The notes under the pieces: generated by a model | Databases searched by the model: none | What the model was told of the DNA's origin: nothing | What the model saw: only the letters and a program-made list of their open reading frames with translations | Assembly (NCBI GenBank): GCA_019694335.1 | Contig: JAIBCD010000012.1 | Span: 1-64,000 of the forward strand | Source: Rhodospirillaceae bacterium | Lineage (GTDB): Bacteria > Pseudomonadota > Alphaproteobacteria > Rhodospirillales > Rhodospirillaceae | Length of the DNA: 64,000 bases | Direction: 5' to 3' | Part shown: piece by piece, positions 24,330 to 33,801 of the stretch | How positions within the stretch are numbered: position 1 is the stretch's first letter | How the letters are laid out: each line of letters starts with the position of its first letter | Position numbers and translations under genes: made by a program

Positions 24330-26417
24330 ATGAGCTCTCTAGAATTACTGGTGATCGCCTGCGGTGTGCTGGCGGTCCTTTACGGCATCTACGGCGTCCG
24401 CCAGATCCTGGCGAAGTCCGCCGGGACCGAACGGATGCAGGAAATCGCGGGCGCGGTCCAGGAAGGGGCGGCCGCTTACCTCAATCGCCAGTACACCACC
24501 ATCGCCATCGCGGGCGTGGTCGTGGCCATCATCCTGGCCGCCACCTTGGGCATCATCTCGGCGGTCGGCTTCGTGATCGGCGCGGTGCTCTCGGGCGCCG
24601 CCGGCTACGTCGGCATGAACGTCTCGGTGCGCGCCAACGTGCGCACCGCCGCCGCCGCCAAGGACTCAGGCCTCAAGGCCGCCCACGCGGTCGCATTCCA
24701 GTCGGGCGCGGTCACCGGCCTCCTGGTGGTCGGGTTCGGCCTGCTCGGCATCGCCGGCTACTACATCGCCTTGCGCAACGCCGGCGTCGAACAGCGCGCG
24801 CTGATCGACGGCCTGATCGCGCTCTCGTTCGGCGCTTCGCTGATCTCCATCTTCGCCCGTCTCGGCGGCGGCATCTTCACCAAGGGCGCCGACGTCGGCG
24901 CCGACCTGGTGGGCAAGGTCGAAGCCGGCATCCCCGAGGATGACCCCCGTAACCCGGCCGTGATCGCCGACAACGTGGGCGACAACGTCGGCGACTGCGC
25001 CGGCATGGCAGCCGACTTGTTCGAGACCTACGCGGTCACCATCGTCGCCACCATGTACCTGGGCGTGATCTACTTCGCCGGCGACGAAAGCAGCCGCGCG
25101 ATGCTGTATCCCCTGGTGATCGGCGGCGTGTGCATCATCGCCTCGGTGATCGGCACCTTCTTCTCCGGCATCGGCGCCAGCGGCAAGATCATGTCCGCGC
25201 TCTACCGCGGTTTCGTGGTCACCGCCGTGCTGTCCGGGGCGATCATCATCGGCATCACGATGAAGTTCTTCGACACCGGCCTGATCATGAACGACGGCCG
25301 CGTCATCTCGGCCGCCAACCTGATCACCTGCGCCATCACGGGATTGGTCCTCACCGGCCTAATCGTGTGGATAACCGAGTACTACACCGGCACGGGCTTC
25401 CGTCCGGTGCGCAGCGTGGCCCAGGCCTCGACCACCGGCCACGGCACCAACATCATCCAGGGCCTCGCCATCTCGATGGAAGCCTGCGCCCTGCCGGTGC
25501 TGGTGATCTCGGCCGCGATCATCGTCGCCTACACCGCCGCCGGCGTGTTCGGGCTGGCGGTGGCGGCGACCACCATGCTGGCCCTGGCCGGCATCGTCGT
25601 GGCGCTCGACGCCTACGGCCCGGTGACCGACAACGCCGGCGGCATCGCCGAAATGTCGCACCTGCCGAAGGAAGTCCGCGTCATCACCGATGCGCTGGAC
25701 GCGGTCGGCAACACCACCAAGGCCGTGACCAAGGGCTATGCCATCGGCTCGGCCGGTCTGGCGGCGCTGGTGCTGTTCGCGGCTTATACCGAAGACCTCA
25801 AGCACTTCTTCGGCAACCTGACCATCGAGTTCAAGCTCGACAACCCGTACGTGGTGGTCGGCCTGTTCGTCGGCGGCCTGCTGCCCTACCTGTTCGGGGC
25901 GCTGGGCATGCAGGCGGTGGGCCGCGCCGCGGGCGCGGTGGTGAACGAAGTGCGCCGCCAGTTCAAGGAAATCGCCGGCATCATGGAAGGCACCGCCAAG
26001 CCCGACTACGGCCGCGCTGTCGACATGCTGACCAAGGCGGCGATCCGCGAAATGATCGCGCCCTCGCTGCTGCCGCTGCTGTCGCCGATCGTGTTCTACG
26101 TGGTGATCTACCTGGTCGCTGGCCAGGCGGAAGCCTTCACCGCGCTCGGCGCCATGCTGCTCGGCACCATCGTCACCGGCCTGTTCGTCGCCATCTCGAT
26201 GACCTCGGGCGGCGGCGCGTGGGACAACGCCAAGAAGTACATCGAAGACGGCCACCACGGCGGCAAGGGCTCCGACGCCCACAAGGCCGCGGTGACCGGC
26301 GACACGGTCGGTGACCCCTACAAGGACACCGCGGGTCCGGCCGTGAACCCGATGATCAAGATCACCAACATCGTGGCGCTCCTGCTGCTCGCGGTGCTGG
26401 CGGCCAACGCGAAGTAA
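24330..26417 (+). CDS. hppA: Potassium-independent proton-pumping membrane pyrophosphatase
   Basis: HppA couples pyrophosphate hydrolysis to proton export across the inner membrane. The 695-residue protein is almost entirely hydrophobic helices. The substrate loop reads [20 protein letters not shown], and a second acidic motif lies in [13 protein letters not shown]. Lys464 in [18 protein letters not shown] is the position that separates the potassium-independent type (Lys) from the potassium-dependent type (Ala), so this one should not need potassium. The upstream 203-base gap has an AT-rich patch (24250-24290) that may hold the promoter. A strong terminator follows. Confidence 0.97.
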   Translation: MSSLELLVIACGVLAVLYGIYGVRQILAKSAGTERMQEIAGAVQEGAAAYLNRQYTTIAIAGVVVAIILAATLGIISAVGFVIGAVLSGAAGYVGMNVSVRANVRTAAAAKDSGLKAAHAVAFQSGAVTGLLVVGFGLLGIAGYYIALRNAGVEQRALIDGLIALSFGASLISIFARLGGGIFTKGADVGADLVGKVEAGIPEDDPRNPAVIADNVGDNVGDCAGMAADLFETYAVTIVATMYLGVIYFAGDESSRAMLYPLVIGGVCIIASVIGTFFSGIGASGKIMSALYRGFVVTAVLSGAIIIGITMKFFDTGLIMNDGRVISAANLITCAITGLVLTGLIVWITEYYTGTGFRPVRSVAQASTTGHGTNIIQGLAISMEACALPVLVISAAIIVAYTAAGVFGLAVAATTMLALAGIVVALDAYGPVTDNAGGIAEMSHLPKEVRVITDALDAVGNTTKAVTKGYAIGSAGLAALVLFAAYTEDLKHFFGNLTIEFKLDNPYVVVGLFVGGLLPYLFGALGMQAVGRAAGAVVNEVRRQFKEIAGIMEGTAKPDYGRAVDMLTKAAIREMIAPSLLPLLSPIVFYVVIYLVAGQAEAFTALGAMLLGTIVTGLFVAISMTSGGGAWDNAKKYIEDGHHGGKGSDAHKAAVTGDTVGDPYKDTAGPAVNPMIKITNIVALLLLAVLAANAK

Positions 26418-26440
26418 GATCGCGGAAAGGCCGAAAAGAC

Positions 26441-26475
26441 AAAACGCCCCGAGGCAACTCGGGGCGTTTTTGTTT
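26441..26475 (+). terminator. Rho-independent terminator after hppA
   Basis: The 9-bp perfect stem CGCCCCGAG (26445-26453) and CTCGGGGCG (26458-26466) has a GCAA loop and is followed by a T-rich tract from 26467. It also has an A-tract upstream (AAAA at 26441-26444), so it may serve the convergent gene too. Confidence 0.92.
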
Positions 26476-26541
26476 GTGAGCACAAAGTCTCGACGTATTC
26501 AGGCGTCATCCTCGGGTCAGGCCAGAGGGCGACGGACAGCG

Positions 26542-26844
26542 CTAGGCTTCAACGGTCTCGTAGTGCCTGACAGTGCGGTCGAACTCATCCAGTGCGGCGA
26601 CCGCTTCGGGTTCCACCACGGCCTGCTCGTAGTCCTCGCCGGCGAAGGCCTTGATGGCGTCCAGCGACGCCCAGCGGGTCAGCACGAAGTACTCGACCTG
26701 GCCGTCCTTCTCTTCTTTAAGCAGATCGGCGCCCAGGAAGCCGGGGATCGCCTCCAACTCGGGCATGACATTGCCGTGGAAGTGGCGCGGATAGGCGTCC
26801 GCCCAGGCGGACGTGGTGCGCCCGCGCCAGGTTCTGACGATCAT
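26542..26844 (-). CDS. Antibiotic biosynthesis monooxygenase (ABM) domain protein
   Basis: The product is 100 residues long and fits the small ferredoxin-like dimeric ABM fold: MIVRTWRGRTT, GNVMPELEAIPGFLGADLL, QVEYFVLTRWASLDAIKAFAG and YEQAVVEPEA. Members include quinol monooxygenases and heme-degrading enzymes, and many only resemble them. No catalytic residues are diagnostic here. It lies 15 bases downstream of the BamE-like gene in the same direction, so the two may be co-transcribed. Confidence 0.88.
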   Translation of the reverse strand: MIVRTWRGRTTSAWADAYPRHFHGNVMPELEAIPGFLGADLLKEEKDGQVEYFVLTRWASLDAIKAFAGEDYEQAVVEPEAVAALDEFDRTVRHYETVEA

Positions 26845-26859
26845 GGGAAAACTCCCGCT

Positions 26860-27309
26860 TTAACGACCCTTGGGGGGACCGCCGGTGGTGATCCGGCCCA
26901 GATTGCCGACCAGCTGCTCGAGGAAGCTGTACTCGCGGCCCTTGGTCGGGGTCTCGCGCTTCGCGATCGACACGTTCTTGCCGTCCTCGAGGTCCAATTT
27001 ACGCACGTCCTTGAGGATGCCGCGCTCGTCGAAGGCGACGGCGTAGATGGTGCGGTCGAATTCGTGGTTGGGGTAGAAGGCGTACTGGGTGGTATGGGCG
27101 CTGATATAGTACCAGGTGTCGCCATCAAACACCGCGGTGGTGGACGGCGTGCCGAGGATGGCTTCCACGTCCTGGCGGGTCTGTTCGCCCGGCGCCAGCT
27201 GGGCGAGCATCTCCGGCTTCAGGAAATTGCCGCGCTGCTCCACGTCCTTGATGCACCCGGCCAGCGGCAGGGCGAGGGCGATTAGAAAGGCGATTCTCTT
27301 GGTGTTCAT
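26860..27309 (-). CDS. bamE: BamE/SmpA-family outer-membrane lipoprotein
   Basis: The start at 27309 gives a lipoprotein signal, MNTKRIAFLIALALPLAGC, with the lipid-bearing Cys at residue 19. The mature domain has FLKPEMLAQLAPGEQTRQDV, LGTPSTTAVFDGDTWYYIS and FDERGILKDVRKL, the BamE pattern. BamE is an accessory subunit of the outer-membrane beta-barrel assembly complex. The chain of 149 residues has a C-terminal tail beyond the core. It is transcribed divergently from the ubiquinol-cytochrome c chaperone gene. Confidence 0.9.
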   Translation of the reverse strand: MNTKRIAFLIALALPLAGCIKDVEQRGNFLKPEMLAQLAPGEQTRQDVEAILGTPSTTAVFDGDTWYYISAHTTQYAFYPNHEFDRTIYAVAFDERGILKDVRKLDLEDGKNVSIAKRETPTKGREYSFLEQLVGNLGRITTGGPPKGR

Positions 27310-27446
27310 GGTGAGACGTATTATATCAGCCGGGACGGGAAGCCCAGCCCCCAATATGTAATGAAACCGGGGGCTTGCGTCACAATTGCCCCTCTGGTGC
27401 GACCCCACCTACAACCCTTTCTCAGTGCTGGCCGGAAGATTCCACC

Positions 27447-27989
27447 ATGTTCGCGGGTTTATTCAAGAAAACCGATCCGGCGGTGCATGAGCTTTACAGC
27501 CGCATCATCGAGAAAGCCCGCGATCCGGCGTTCTATGGGGCCCTGGGCGTGCCCGACACGATCGACGGGCGCTTCGACATGATCGTGCTCCACGCCATGC
27601 TGGTGCTGCGCCGCCTGCGCGGCCAGGGCGCCGCCGCCGAGAGCCGCGGCCAGGAGTTGTTCGACCTGATGTTCAAGGACATGGACCAGTCCTTGCGCGA
27701 GATCGGCGTCGGCGACATGAGCGTCGGCAAGCACATCAAGCGCATGGCCCAGGCGTTCTACGGCCGCGCCGAACAGGCCGAAGCGGGCCTGGATGCGAAG
27801 CTCAACGATCCCGCCAGCACCGCCCTCGCGCAAGCCTTGAGCGCCAATGTCTACCGCAAGGCGCCGCCGGCCGACGCCGCGCTCGCGGCGATGCAGGACT
27901 ATCTGATCCGCGCCGACCGGCATGTGAGCGCGCAATCGCCGGCGGAGATCACGGCCGGGCGCCTGGATTTCGCGGTGCCGGTAAAGTGA
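27447..27989 (+). CDS. Ubiquinol-cytochrome c chaperone (CBP3-like)
   Basis: Proteins of this family help assemble cytochrome b into the bc1 complex. The conserved segments are FYGALGVPDTIDGRFDMIVL, MLVLRRLRGQG, ELFDLMFKDMDQSLREIGVG and GKHIKRMAQAFYGR. The ATG at 27447 gives 180 residues. Its stop overlaps the GTG start of the DUF177 gene (GTGA at 27986-27989), an arrangement that is common in alphaproteobacteria. Confidence 0.93.
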   Translation: MFAGLFKKTDPAVHELYSRIIEKARDPAFYGALGVPDTIDGRFDMIVLHAMLVLRRLRGQGAAAESRGQELFDLMFKDMDQSLREIGVGDMSVGKHIKRMAQAFYGRAEQAEAGLDAKLNDPASTALAQALSANVYRKAPPADAALAAMQDYLIRADRHVSAQSPAEITAGRLDFAVPVK

Positions 27990-28546
27990 GCGGCGATTTC
28001 ACACTCACGGTCGAGATCGACCGCATCCCCGCGTCCGGCGGGCACTACGACATAACCGCCTCGCCCGAACAGCGCGCGGCGGCGGCGCGGCGCCTGGACG
28101 TGCCGGAGGTAAAAGTACTTACCGCGCAGTTCGTGGTGAACCTGGGCGCGGGCGGGATCGCCCGGGTCACCGGCAAGGTGCACGCCGAAATCGTGCAGGC
28201 CTGTGTGGTGAGCCTCGCCCCCGTGCCGGCGGTGATCGACGAGGAGATTGCGGCGTCCTTCGTGCGGCCCGCGCCGGCCGGCCGCAGAAAGCACAAGGAT
28301 GCAGAGGAGGAAGAGGTGGTGGCCCTCGAGTCCGAGGATCCGCCCGAGGTGGCCGAGGACGGTCGAATCGATCTCGGTGAACTCGCCGTGACCCAGGTCG
28401 CCCTGGTCCTCGACCCGTACCCCCGGGCCCCCGGCGTGGCCTTCAACCCGGCGGCGGCGGGCCTGAAAGCATCCGATCTCGCGGAAACTGCGCCGGCCGG
28501 ACCCTTCGCGGCACTGGCCAAGCTCAAGAAAACACAGCCGAAATAG
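27986..28546 (+). CDS. yceD: DUF177 protein (YceD family)
   Basis: The GTG at 27986 overlaps the previous stop, giving 186 residues. The family appears in LTAQFVVNLGAGGIARVTGK, HAEIVQACVVSLAPVPAVID, and the C-terminal GELAVTQVALVLDPYPRAPG with FAALAKLKK. YceD proteins lie before rpmF in many bacteria and are linked to 23S rRNA maturation. The acidic middle section (DAEEEEVVALESEDPPE) is typical. RpmF follows after 143 bases. Confidence 0.92.
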   Translation: MSGDFTLTVEIDRIPASGGHYDITASPEQRAAAARRLDVPEVKVLTAQFVVNLGAGGIARVTGKVHAEIVQACVVSLAPVPAVIDEEIAASFVRPAPAGRRKHKDAEEEEVVALESEDPPEVAEDGRIDLGELAVTQVALVLDPYPRAPGVAFNPAAAGLKASDLAETAPAGPFAALAKLKKTQPK

Positions 28547-28689
28547 CCTTGGGGATGGGGTGGGGCGGGAACCGCCTTGCCCTTGCACCGCCACAGGTTT
28601 TTCGCTATCTAGTCGCGCTTTCCGGCCCGGCCATGTAGGCCCGAGGGCTGATCCCGCTATCCAGCGGCCTTATACGAAAGAACACGACG

Positions 28690-28878
28690 ATGGCGGTTCC
28701 TAAAAAGAAAGTCTCCAAGTCGCGCCGCGACATGCGTCGCTCGCACCACGCCCTCAAGTCCCCGGCGCACCAGGAGTGCCCGAACTGCGGCGAAACCAAG
28801 CGGCCCCACCATGTGTGCGGCTCCTGCGGCTACTACGACGGCCGCGAAGTGGTGTCTCAGACCGAGGCTGTGGCCTAA
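28690..28878 (+). CDS. rpmF: 50S ribosomal protein L32
   Basis: L32 is a small basic subunit protein of 62 residues. [20 protein letters not shown] is the conserved N-terminus. The cysteines in [18 protein letters not shown] make the zinc-binding form, not the cysteine-free form some bacteria switch to under zinc shortage. PlsX follows, the usual partner. Confidence 0.98.
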   Translation: MAVPKKKVSKSRRDMRRSHHALKSPAHQECPNCGETKRPHHVCGSCGYYDGREVVSQTEAVA

Positions 28879-28984
28879 CGGCCCCTCGCATATACTTTGA
28901 CATGTACGGGATGCGCCCCGGGCAGATGACCGGGCGCGCGTCTCGCGTTGCGCGATTGGCTTTGGCACAGGTTCGGGGAGCACC

Positions 28985-30040
28985 TTGAGCGCGGCCTTTA
29001 CCCTGTCTTTGGACGCGATGGGCGGCGACGCCGCGCCGGCGATCGTGGTGAAGGGCGCCGCGCTCGCCCACGTCCGCTATCCCAATGTCCGCTTCCAGCT
29101 CCACGGCGACGAGGCGCGGATCGCGCCGCTGCTCGCGGCCGAGCCCGGCCTCAGGGACTGCTGCACCATCGTGCACACCACCGAGGTGGTGACCAACGAT
29201 GACAAACCCAGCCAGGTGATCCGCTCCGGCCGCCAGACCAGCCTGTGGAAGGCGATCGAGGCGGTGAAGAACGGCGCGGCGGCGGGCGTGGTCTCCGCCG
29301 GCAACACCGGCGCGCTCATGGCCATGGCGGTTCTGATCATGCGCACGCTTCCGGGCGTGCACCGTCCGGCGATCTGCTGCCTGCTGCCGACCAAGATCGG
29401 GGAAAGCGCCATGCTCGATCTCGGCGCCAATGCCCAATGCGATGCGCGCAACCTGGTCGAGTTCGCGGTGATGGGCGAGTGCTTCTCGCGCGCCATGCTC
29501 GGACTCGCGCGCCCCAGCGTCGGCCTGCTCAACATCGGTTCCGAGGACTTGAAGGGGACCGAAGTGCTGCGCGAGGCCGCCCAGATCCTGCGCGGCGCGC
29601 ACCTCGATATCGAGTTCAAGGGCTTCATCGAGGGCGACGCCATCCTGCAGGGCGCCGTCGATGTGGTGGTGACCGACGGGTTCACGGGCAACGTCGCCCT
29701 CAAGACCATGGAAGGCACCGCCAAGCTCTATTCCAACTTCCTCAAGACCGCGATCAAAAGCTCGATTCTCGCGCAGATCGGCATGCTGTTCGCCAAGCCG
29801 GTTTTGTCCCAGGTCATGGCGCGCACCGATCCCCGCCGCTATAACGGCGCACTTCTGGTGGGACTGAACGGCATTGTCGTGAAAAGCCACGGCGGCACCG
29901 ACGCCTGGGGCTTCTCCAATGCCATCGGCGTGGCGGTGGACATGGTCGAACGCGATCTCAATACCCGCATCGGCGAGGATCTCGCGCGCATCAAGGCCGA
30001 GCAGGCGGAACAAGCCGCGGCGCAACAGGCGGGACAATAA
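28985..30040 (+). CDS. plsX: Phosphate acyltransferase PlsX
   Basis: PlsX converts acyl-ACP to acyl-phosphate for phospholipid synthesis. The N-terminal [66 protein letters not shown] and [17 protein letters not shown] define it. The start is TTG at 28985, supported by GGGGAG four bases earlier and by the position of SLDAMGGD. Length is 351 residues. FabH begins five bases after its stop. Confidence 0.96.
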   Translation: MSAAFTLSLDAMGGDAAPAIVVKGAALAHVRYPNVRFQLHGDEARIAPLLAAEPGLRDCCTIVHTTEVVTNDDKPSQVIRSGRQTSLWKAIEAVKNGAAAGVVSAGNTGALMAMAVLIMRTLPGVHRPAICCLLPTKIGESAMLDLGANAQCDARNLVEFAVMGECFSRAMLGLARPSVGLLNIGSEDLKGTEVLREAAQILRGAHLDIEFKGFIEGDAILQGAVDVVVTDGFTGNVALKTMEGTAKLYSNFLKTAIKSSILAQIGMLFAKPVLSQVMARTDPRRYNGALLVGLNGIVVKSHGGTDAWGFSNAIGVAVDMVERDLNTRIGEDLARIKAEQAEQAAAQQAGQ

Positions 30041-30044
30041 ACGC

Positions 30045-31016
30045 ATGCGCCGTTCGGTCATCGCGGGCACCGGGTCCTATCTTCCCGCCAAAATCCTCAC
30101 CAACCATGACCTCGCGAAGATGGTCGATACGTCCGACGAGTGGATCGTCGAGCGCAGCGGTATCCGCCAGCGCCACATCGCCGCCGACGGCGAGAAGACC
30201 TCCGACCTCGCCATCGCCGCCGCCCACAAGGCGCTCGCCGCCGCCGGCATCAAGGGCGCCGACATCGACCTGATCGTCGTCGCCACCGCGACGCCCGACC
30301 AGACCTTTCCCGCCACCGCGGCGCGCGTGCAGGCGGCGCTGGCGCGCCCCGGCATCCCGTCGTTCGACGTCCAGGCCGTGTGCTCCGGCTTCGTTTATGG
30401 CCTTGCCACCGCCGACAACTTCATCAAGGCGGGGCAGGCGAACACCGTTCTGCTGATCGGCGCGGAAGTGTTCTCGCGCATCCTCGACTGGAAGGATCGC
30501 GCCACCTGCGTGCTGTTCGGCGACGGCGCCGGCGCCGTGGTGCTGAAGGCGGCCGACGGGAAGGGCACCCCGGCCGACCAGGGCGTGCTGTCGACGCACC
30601 TGCATTCCGATGGCCGCCATCACGACATGCTCTATGTCGATGGCGGGCCGTCCACCACCCAACTCGCGGGGCATATCCGCATGAAGGGCAAGGAAGTGTT
30701 CCGCCACGCCGTGGTGAACCTTGCGGCCACGGTCGAAGAAGCGCTCGCCGCCAACGCCCTGCCGGTCTCCGCGATCGACTGGCTGGTGCCGCACCAGGCC
30801 AACCGGCGCATTCTCGATTCCACGGCGGACAAATTGGGCCTCGACCCGTCCAAGGTCGTCATCACCGTCGATAAACACGCCAATACCTCCGCCGCCTCGA
30901 TTCCCTTGGCGCTGGATACCGCCGTCGGTGACGGCCGGATCAAGCGGGGCGACTTGCTCCTGCTGGAGGCCATGGGCGGTGGATTCACCTGGGGTTCGGC
31001 CCTGGTCAGGTTCTAA
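30045..31016 (+). CDS. fabH: Beta-ketoacyl-ACP synthase III
   Basis: FabH starts fatty acid chains by condensing acetyl-CoA with malonyl-ACP. The catalytic triad is visible: Cys113 in [13 protein letters not shown], His in [12 protein letters not shown], and Asn in [13 protein letters not shown]. The N-terminus [13 protein letters not shown] and [17 protein letters not shown] are typical. Length 323 residues. It ends the yceD-rpmF-plsX-fabH group; a weak hairpin follows before ihfA. Confidence 0.97.
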   Translation: MRRSVIAGTGSYLPAKILTNHDLAKMVDTSDEWIVERSGIRQRHIAADGEKTSDLAIAAAHKALAAAGIKGADIDLIVVATATPDQTFPATAARVQAALARPGIPSFDVQAVCSGFVYGLATADNFIKAGQANTVLLIGAEVFSRILDWKDRATCVLFGDGAGAVVLKAADGKGTPADQGVLSTHLHSDGRHHDMLYVDGGPSTTQLAGHIRMKGKEVFRHAVVNLAATVEEALAANALPVSAIDWLVPHQANRRILDSTADKLGLDPSKVVITVDKHANTSAASIPLALDTAVGDGRIKRGDLLLLEAMGGGFTWGSALVRF

Positions 31017-31075
31017 AAGCGCCCATTACGGGTGTTTTATAATGAACAAATCTATCATTAGTTGATTTTTGCCGC

Positions 31076-31100
31076 GCCACGGGCAGCGGGCGTGGTCTTT
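31076..31100 (+). terminator. Possible weak terminator after fabH
   Basis: A 5-bp stem (CCACG 31077-31081, CGTGG 31091-31095) is followed by TCTTTT. The loop is long and the stem short, so readthrough into ihfA is likely. Confidence 0.3.
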
Positions 31101-31202
31101 TGTGACCTAAAGCCTTGCTACACATAGATAACCTGTATTGACGGAGGGGGGCTTAAAATATAACCTCTTGTTTTCACGCTGTTTCCAAAGGGAGCGCGAA
31201 AA

Positions 31203-31544
31203 GTGGCCGAGACCATTACCCGCGCGCAGCTCAGCGAAGCCATTTACCAAGAAGTGGGTCTGTCCCGTAACGAGTCAGCGGACCTGCTGGAAATGGTGCT
31301 CGCCGAAATCACCCAGGCGTTGCTGCGCAATGAGACCGTGAAGATTTCATCCTTCGGCAGCTTCTCGGTGCGCCAGAAGGGCCAACGCATTGGGCGCAAT
31401 CCCAAAACCGGCGACGAAGTGCCGATCCTTCCGCGCAAGGTTCTGGTGTTCCGTCCGTCCCAGCTGTTGAAAGCCCGCATCCGCCAGGGCCATACCGGCG
31501 CCGCCGCCGCGCCCCGGCCGCCGGGCACGCCTCCTAACCCGTGA
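31203..31544 (+). CDS. ihfA: Integration host factor alpha subunit
   Basis: IHF is a DNA-bending heterodimer. [42 protein letters not shown] and [17 protein letters not shown] are the HU/IHF signatures, with the intercalating Pro in RNPKTG. The GTG start at 31203 has the ribosome site AAAGGGAG at 31187-31194. A Pro/Ala-rich C-terminal tail extends past the usual end. Its TGA overlaps the GTG of the MerR gene, so the pair is coupled, an arrangement common in this class. Confidence 0.95.
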   Translation: MAETITRAQLSEAIYQEVGLSRNESADLLEMVLAEITQALLRNETVKISSFGSFSVRQKGQRIGRNPKTGDEVPILPRKVLVFRPSQLLKARIRQGHTGAAAAPRPPGTPPNP

Positions 31545-32062
31545 GTCCCGGCGAATTTCCCGGCCAGGACGGCCCAGAGCTGGACCTCGATCTGCCTGAG
31601 GCGCCCAGGGGAGATACGCGCGCCGATTCCACGCGTGGCGACTACCGCGCGGCGAAATCAGACGCGGCCTTCCGCACCATCAGCGAGGTGGCCGCTGACC
31701 TCAATGTTCCTCAACACGTCCTGCGTTTCTGGGAAACCAAGTTCAGCCAGGTCCGCCCGCTCAAGCGTGGTGGCGGCCGGCGCTACTACCGGCCCGAGGA
31801 TGTGGCGCTGCTGAAGCGTATCCGCAGCCTGCTCTATACCGACGGCATGACCATTCGCGGCGTGCAGAAGCTCCTGCGCGAAACCGGAGCGAAAGCGCCC
31901 GAGGAAGCCCAGCGCGAAACCAAGGCGCCCGAAGCGCCCCGCGCCGAAGCCGCGCGTGAAGTTGCCCCTGCCGGCCCGCATCTTTCGCGTGACGAGGCCA
32001 AGCTGCTCCTAACCGAGCTGAGCGGCCTCCGCGACGATCTGAAAAAGGCCCTGGCGGCCTGA
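31541..32062 (+). CDS. MerR-family transcriptional regulator
   Basis: A disordered acidic head of about 40 residues is followed by a MerR winged helix: [40 protein letters not shown] and [21 protein letters not shown] helix ([13 protein letters not shown]) follows, then an Ala/Glu/Pro-rich region and a short helical tail. No metal-binding cysteines are present, so it is not a classic metal sensor. It is translationally coupled to ihfA. The end of the gene overlaps a terminator hairpin. Confidence 0.92.
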   Translation: MSPGEFPGQDGPELDLDLPEAPRGDTRADSTRGDYRAAKSDAAFRTISEVAADLNVPQHVLRFWETKFSQVRPLKRGGGRRYYRPEDVALLKRIRSLLYTDGMTIRGVQKLLRETGAKAPEEAQRETKAPEAPRAEAAREVAPAGPHLSRDEAKLLLTELSGLRDDLKKALAA

Positions 32063-32077
32063 ATCCCCGGCCTTTTT
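32042..32077 (+). terminator. Rho-independent terminator overlapping the merR stop
   Basis: AAAAAGGCC (32042-32050) and GGCCTTTTT (32069-32077) form a 9-bp stem ending in a T-run. The first arm is coding, in the last codons of the MerR gene. The 18-base loop is long, so efficiency is uncertain. Confidence 0.55.
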
Positions 32078-32083
32078 GAGAAG

Positions 32084-32111
32084 TTGTTTTGCGGAAAGGC
32101 GCTGTTATAGT
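32084..32111 (+). promoter_or_regulatory. Candidate promoter of tRNA-Pro
   Basis: TTGTTT (32084-32089) and TATAGT (32106-32111) are separated by 16 bases and lie about 45 bases before the tRNA. Start-site mapping is lacking; read as a plausible sigma-70 type promoter. Confidence 0.4.
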
Positions 32112-32155
32112 GCCGCCCGCTCAAGGCCCGGCTATACCCAGGGCCGGGGCACGGT

Positions 32156-32232
32156 CGGAGCGTGGCGCAGCCTGGTAGCGCACCAGACTGGGGGTCTGGG
32201 GGTCGCAGGTTCAAATCCTGTCGCTCCGACCA
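32156..32232 (+). tRNA. tRNA-Pro (anticodon GGG)
   Basis: The acceptor stem CGGAGCG (32156-32162) pairs with CGCTCCG (32222-32228). The anticodon arm CCAGA/TCTGG encloses a loop CTGGGGG, giving anticodon GGG. The T arm contains GGTTCAAATCC. The discriminator A is followed by an encoded CCA (32230-32232). Length is 77 bases. Extra copies of its T arm lie just downstream. Confidence 0.97.
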
Positions 32233-32260
32233 TTTTTCCCCAAATTCCTTCGGTGCGGGT

Positions 32261-32330
32261 CAGGATTTGAACCTGCTCGCTTTTTTTTGGCCCGCCTTCG
32301 GCGGGACGGTTCAAATCCTATCGCTCCGGC
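32261..32330. repeat. Inverted and direct copies of the tRNA-Pro T arm, with a GC hairpin
   Basis: CAGGATTTGAACCTGC (32261-32276) is the exact reverse complement of tRNA bases 32205-32220. The stretch 32308-32330 repeats tRNA bases 32208-32230 directly with 21 of 23 matches, offset by exactly 100 bases. Between them are an eight-T run (32281-32288) and the hairpin CCCGCCTTCGGCGGG. The 3' copy resembles an attachment-site remnant, but no integrase lies nearby. The rest of the gap to gcdH holds one more TTC-loop hairpin near 32340-32360. Confidence 0.75.
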
Positions 32331-32444
32331 TCTATCTTTCGCGCGCCTTCGGCGCGCGTCAAAGTCATTAAGTTATCAAGTTAATTCGCTTTCGTTGGCG
32401 CGTGCTGAGACGGTACACCGCGTGCGACTGAGAAGAGGAACGCC

Positions 32445-33662
32445 ATGACCAAACCGACATTGAAGCCCAAGGACGCGCCGGATCTGGGGAAGTTTGCGTG
32501 GGAAGACGCGCTCCTGCTCGACGGCCAGCTCGAGGACGACGAGCGCATCATCCGTGACGCGGCGCGCGGCTATGCCCAAGGCAAGCTGCAGCCGCGCGTC
32601 ATCAAGGCGTTCCGCGAGGAGAAGACCGACCCCGCGATCTTCCGCGAGATGGGCGAGCAGGGCCTGCTCGGCGTGACCTTGCCCGAGGAATACGGCGGCG
32701 CCGGTGCGTCTTATGTGTCCTACGGCCTGGTCGCGCGCGAAGTCGAGCGCGTCGATTCCGGCTTCCGCTCCATGATGAGCGTGCAGTCCTCGCTGGTGAT
32801 CTACCCGATCTACGCCTACGGCACCGAGGAACAGCGCAAGAAGTACCTGCCCAAGTTGTGCTCGGGCGAATTCATCGGCTGCTTCGGCCTGACCGAGCCC
32901 AACGCCGGCTCCGATCCCGCCAGCATGACCACCACCGCCACCAAGACCGCGACGGGCTATAAGCTCTCCGGCACCAAGATGTGGATCTCCAACAGCCCGA
33001 TCGCCGACGTGTTCGTGGTGTGGGCCAAGTCCGACGCCCACAAGGGCAAGATCAAGGGCTTCGTGCTCGAGAAGGGCATGAAGGGCCTGTCGGCGCCCAA
33101 GATCGAAGGCAAACTCTCGCTGCGCGCTTCCATTACCGGCGAAATCGTCATGGACGGCGTCGAGGTGGGCGAGGATGCGCTGCTGCCCAATGTCGAAGGG
33201 CTGAAGGGCCCGTTCGGCTGCCTCAACCGTGCGCGCTACGGCATCGCCTGGGGCGTGCTGGGCTCGGCCGAGTTCTGCTGGCACGCCGCGCGCCAGTACG
33301 GCCTCGACCGCAAGCAGTTCAACCGGCCGCTTGCCAACAACCAGCTCTACCAGAAGAAGCTCGCCGACATGCAGACCGAGATCACCCTGGGCCTGCAAGC
33401 CTGCCTGCGCGTCGGACGCCTGATGGACCAGGCCCAGGCCGCGCCCGAGATGGTGTCGCTGATCAAGCGCAACAACTGCGGCAAGGCGTTGGACATCTGC
33501 CGCATGGCGCGCGACATGCACGGCGGCAACGGCATCTCGGAGGAGTTCCAGGTCATCCGCCACATGCTGAACCTGGAAACCGTGAACACCTACGAAGGCG
33601 CCCACGACGTGCACGCGCTCATCCTCGGCCGTGCGCAGACCGGCTTGCAGGCGTTCTTCTAA
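32445..33662 (+). CDS. gcdH: Glutaryl-CoA dehydrogenase
   Basis: GcdH oxidises and decarboxylates glutaryl-CoA to crotonyl-CoA with FAD, in lysine and glutarate breakdown. The 405 residues match the family closely: [51 protein letters not shown], and the catalytic base Glu384 in [20 protein letters not shown]. The [13 protein letters not shown] ending separates it from other acyl-CoA dehydrogenases. It stands with its own start, and a terminator follows. The CoA-transferase and LysR genes 5-7 kb away are the usual partners. Confidence 0.95.
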   Translation: MTKPTLKPKDAPDLGKFAWEDALLLDGQLEDDERIIRDAARGYAQGKLQPRVIKAFREEKTDPAIFREMGEQGLLGVTLPEEYGGAGASYVSYGLVAREVERVDSGFRSMMSVQSSLVIYPIYAYGTEEQRKKYLPKLCSGEFIGCFGLTEPNAGSDPASMTTTATKTATGYKLSGTKMWISNSPIADVFVVWAKSDAHKGKIKGFVLEKGMKGLSAPKIEGKLSLRASITGEIVMDGVEVGEDALLPNVEGLKGPFGCLNRARYGIAWGVLGSAEFCWHAARQYGLDRKQFNRPLANNQLYQKKLADMQTEITLGLQACLRVGRLMDQAQAAPEMVSLIKRNNCGKALDICRMARDMHGGNGISEEFQVIRHMLNLETVNTYEGAHDVHALILGRAQTGLQAFF

Positions 33663-33670
33663 ACTTAACG

Positions 33671-33740
33671 GTCATCCTTGGGCGCGCGCTTCGCGCGCGA
33701 TTCATAGAGTAGCGGGCTTCGCCCGCGGGCCCGGGAATGA
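33671..33740. repeat. Compound palindrome with two TTC-loop hairpins
   Basis: Outer arms GTCATCC (33671-33677) and GGAATGAC (33733-33740) flank two perfect inner hairpins: CGCGCGC/GCGCGCG (33683-33699) and GCGGGC/GCCCGC (33712-33726). Both have TTC loops. The arrangement resembles the elements near 7.3 kb and 57.4 kb. Confidence 0.7.
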
Positions 33741-33749
33741 CAAAGGACA

Positions 33750-33785
33750 AAAAAGGCCCGCCACAAAAATGGCGGGCCTTTTTGC
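33750..33785. terminator. Bidirectional terminator between gcdH and the permease
   Basis: AAAGGCCCGCCA (33751-33762) and TGGCGGGCCTTT (33769-33780) form a 12-bp perfect stem, with A-rich and T-rich flanks on the two sides. It can end transcripts of both convergent genes. Confidence 0.92.
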
Positions 33786-33801
33786 GTCCCGGAAGACGGC
33801 C

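Noticed and set aside
32156-32444. Integrated mobile element at tRNA-Pro
   Set aside because: Repeat copies resemble attachment remnants, but only about 75 bases lie between them and no integrase or phage gene is present, so an element was not called.
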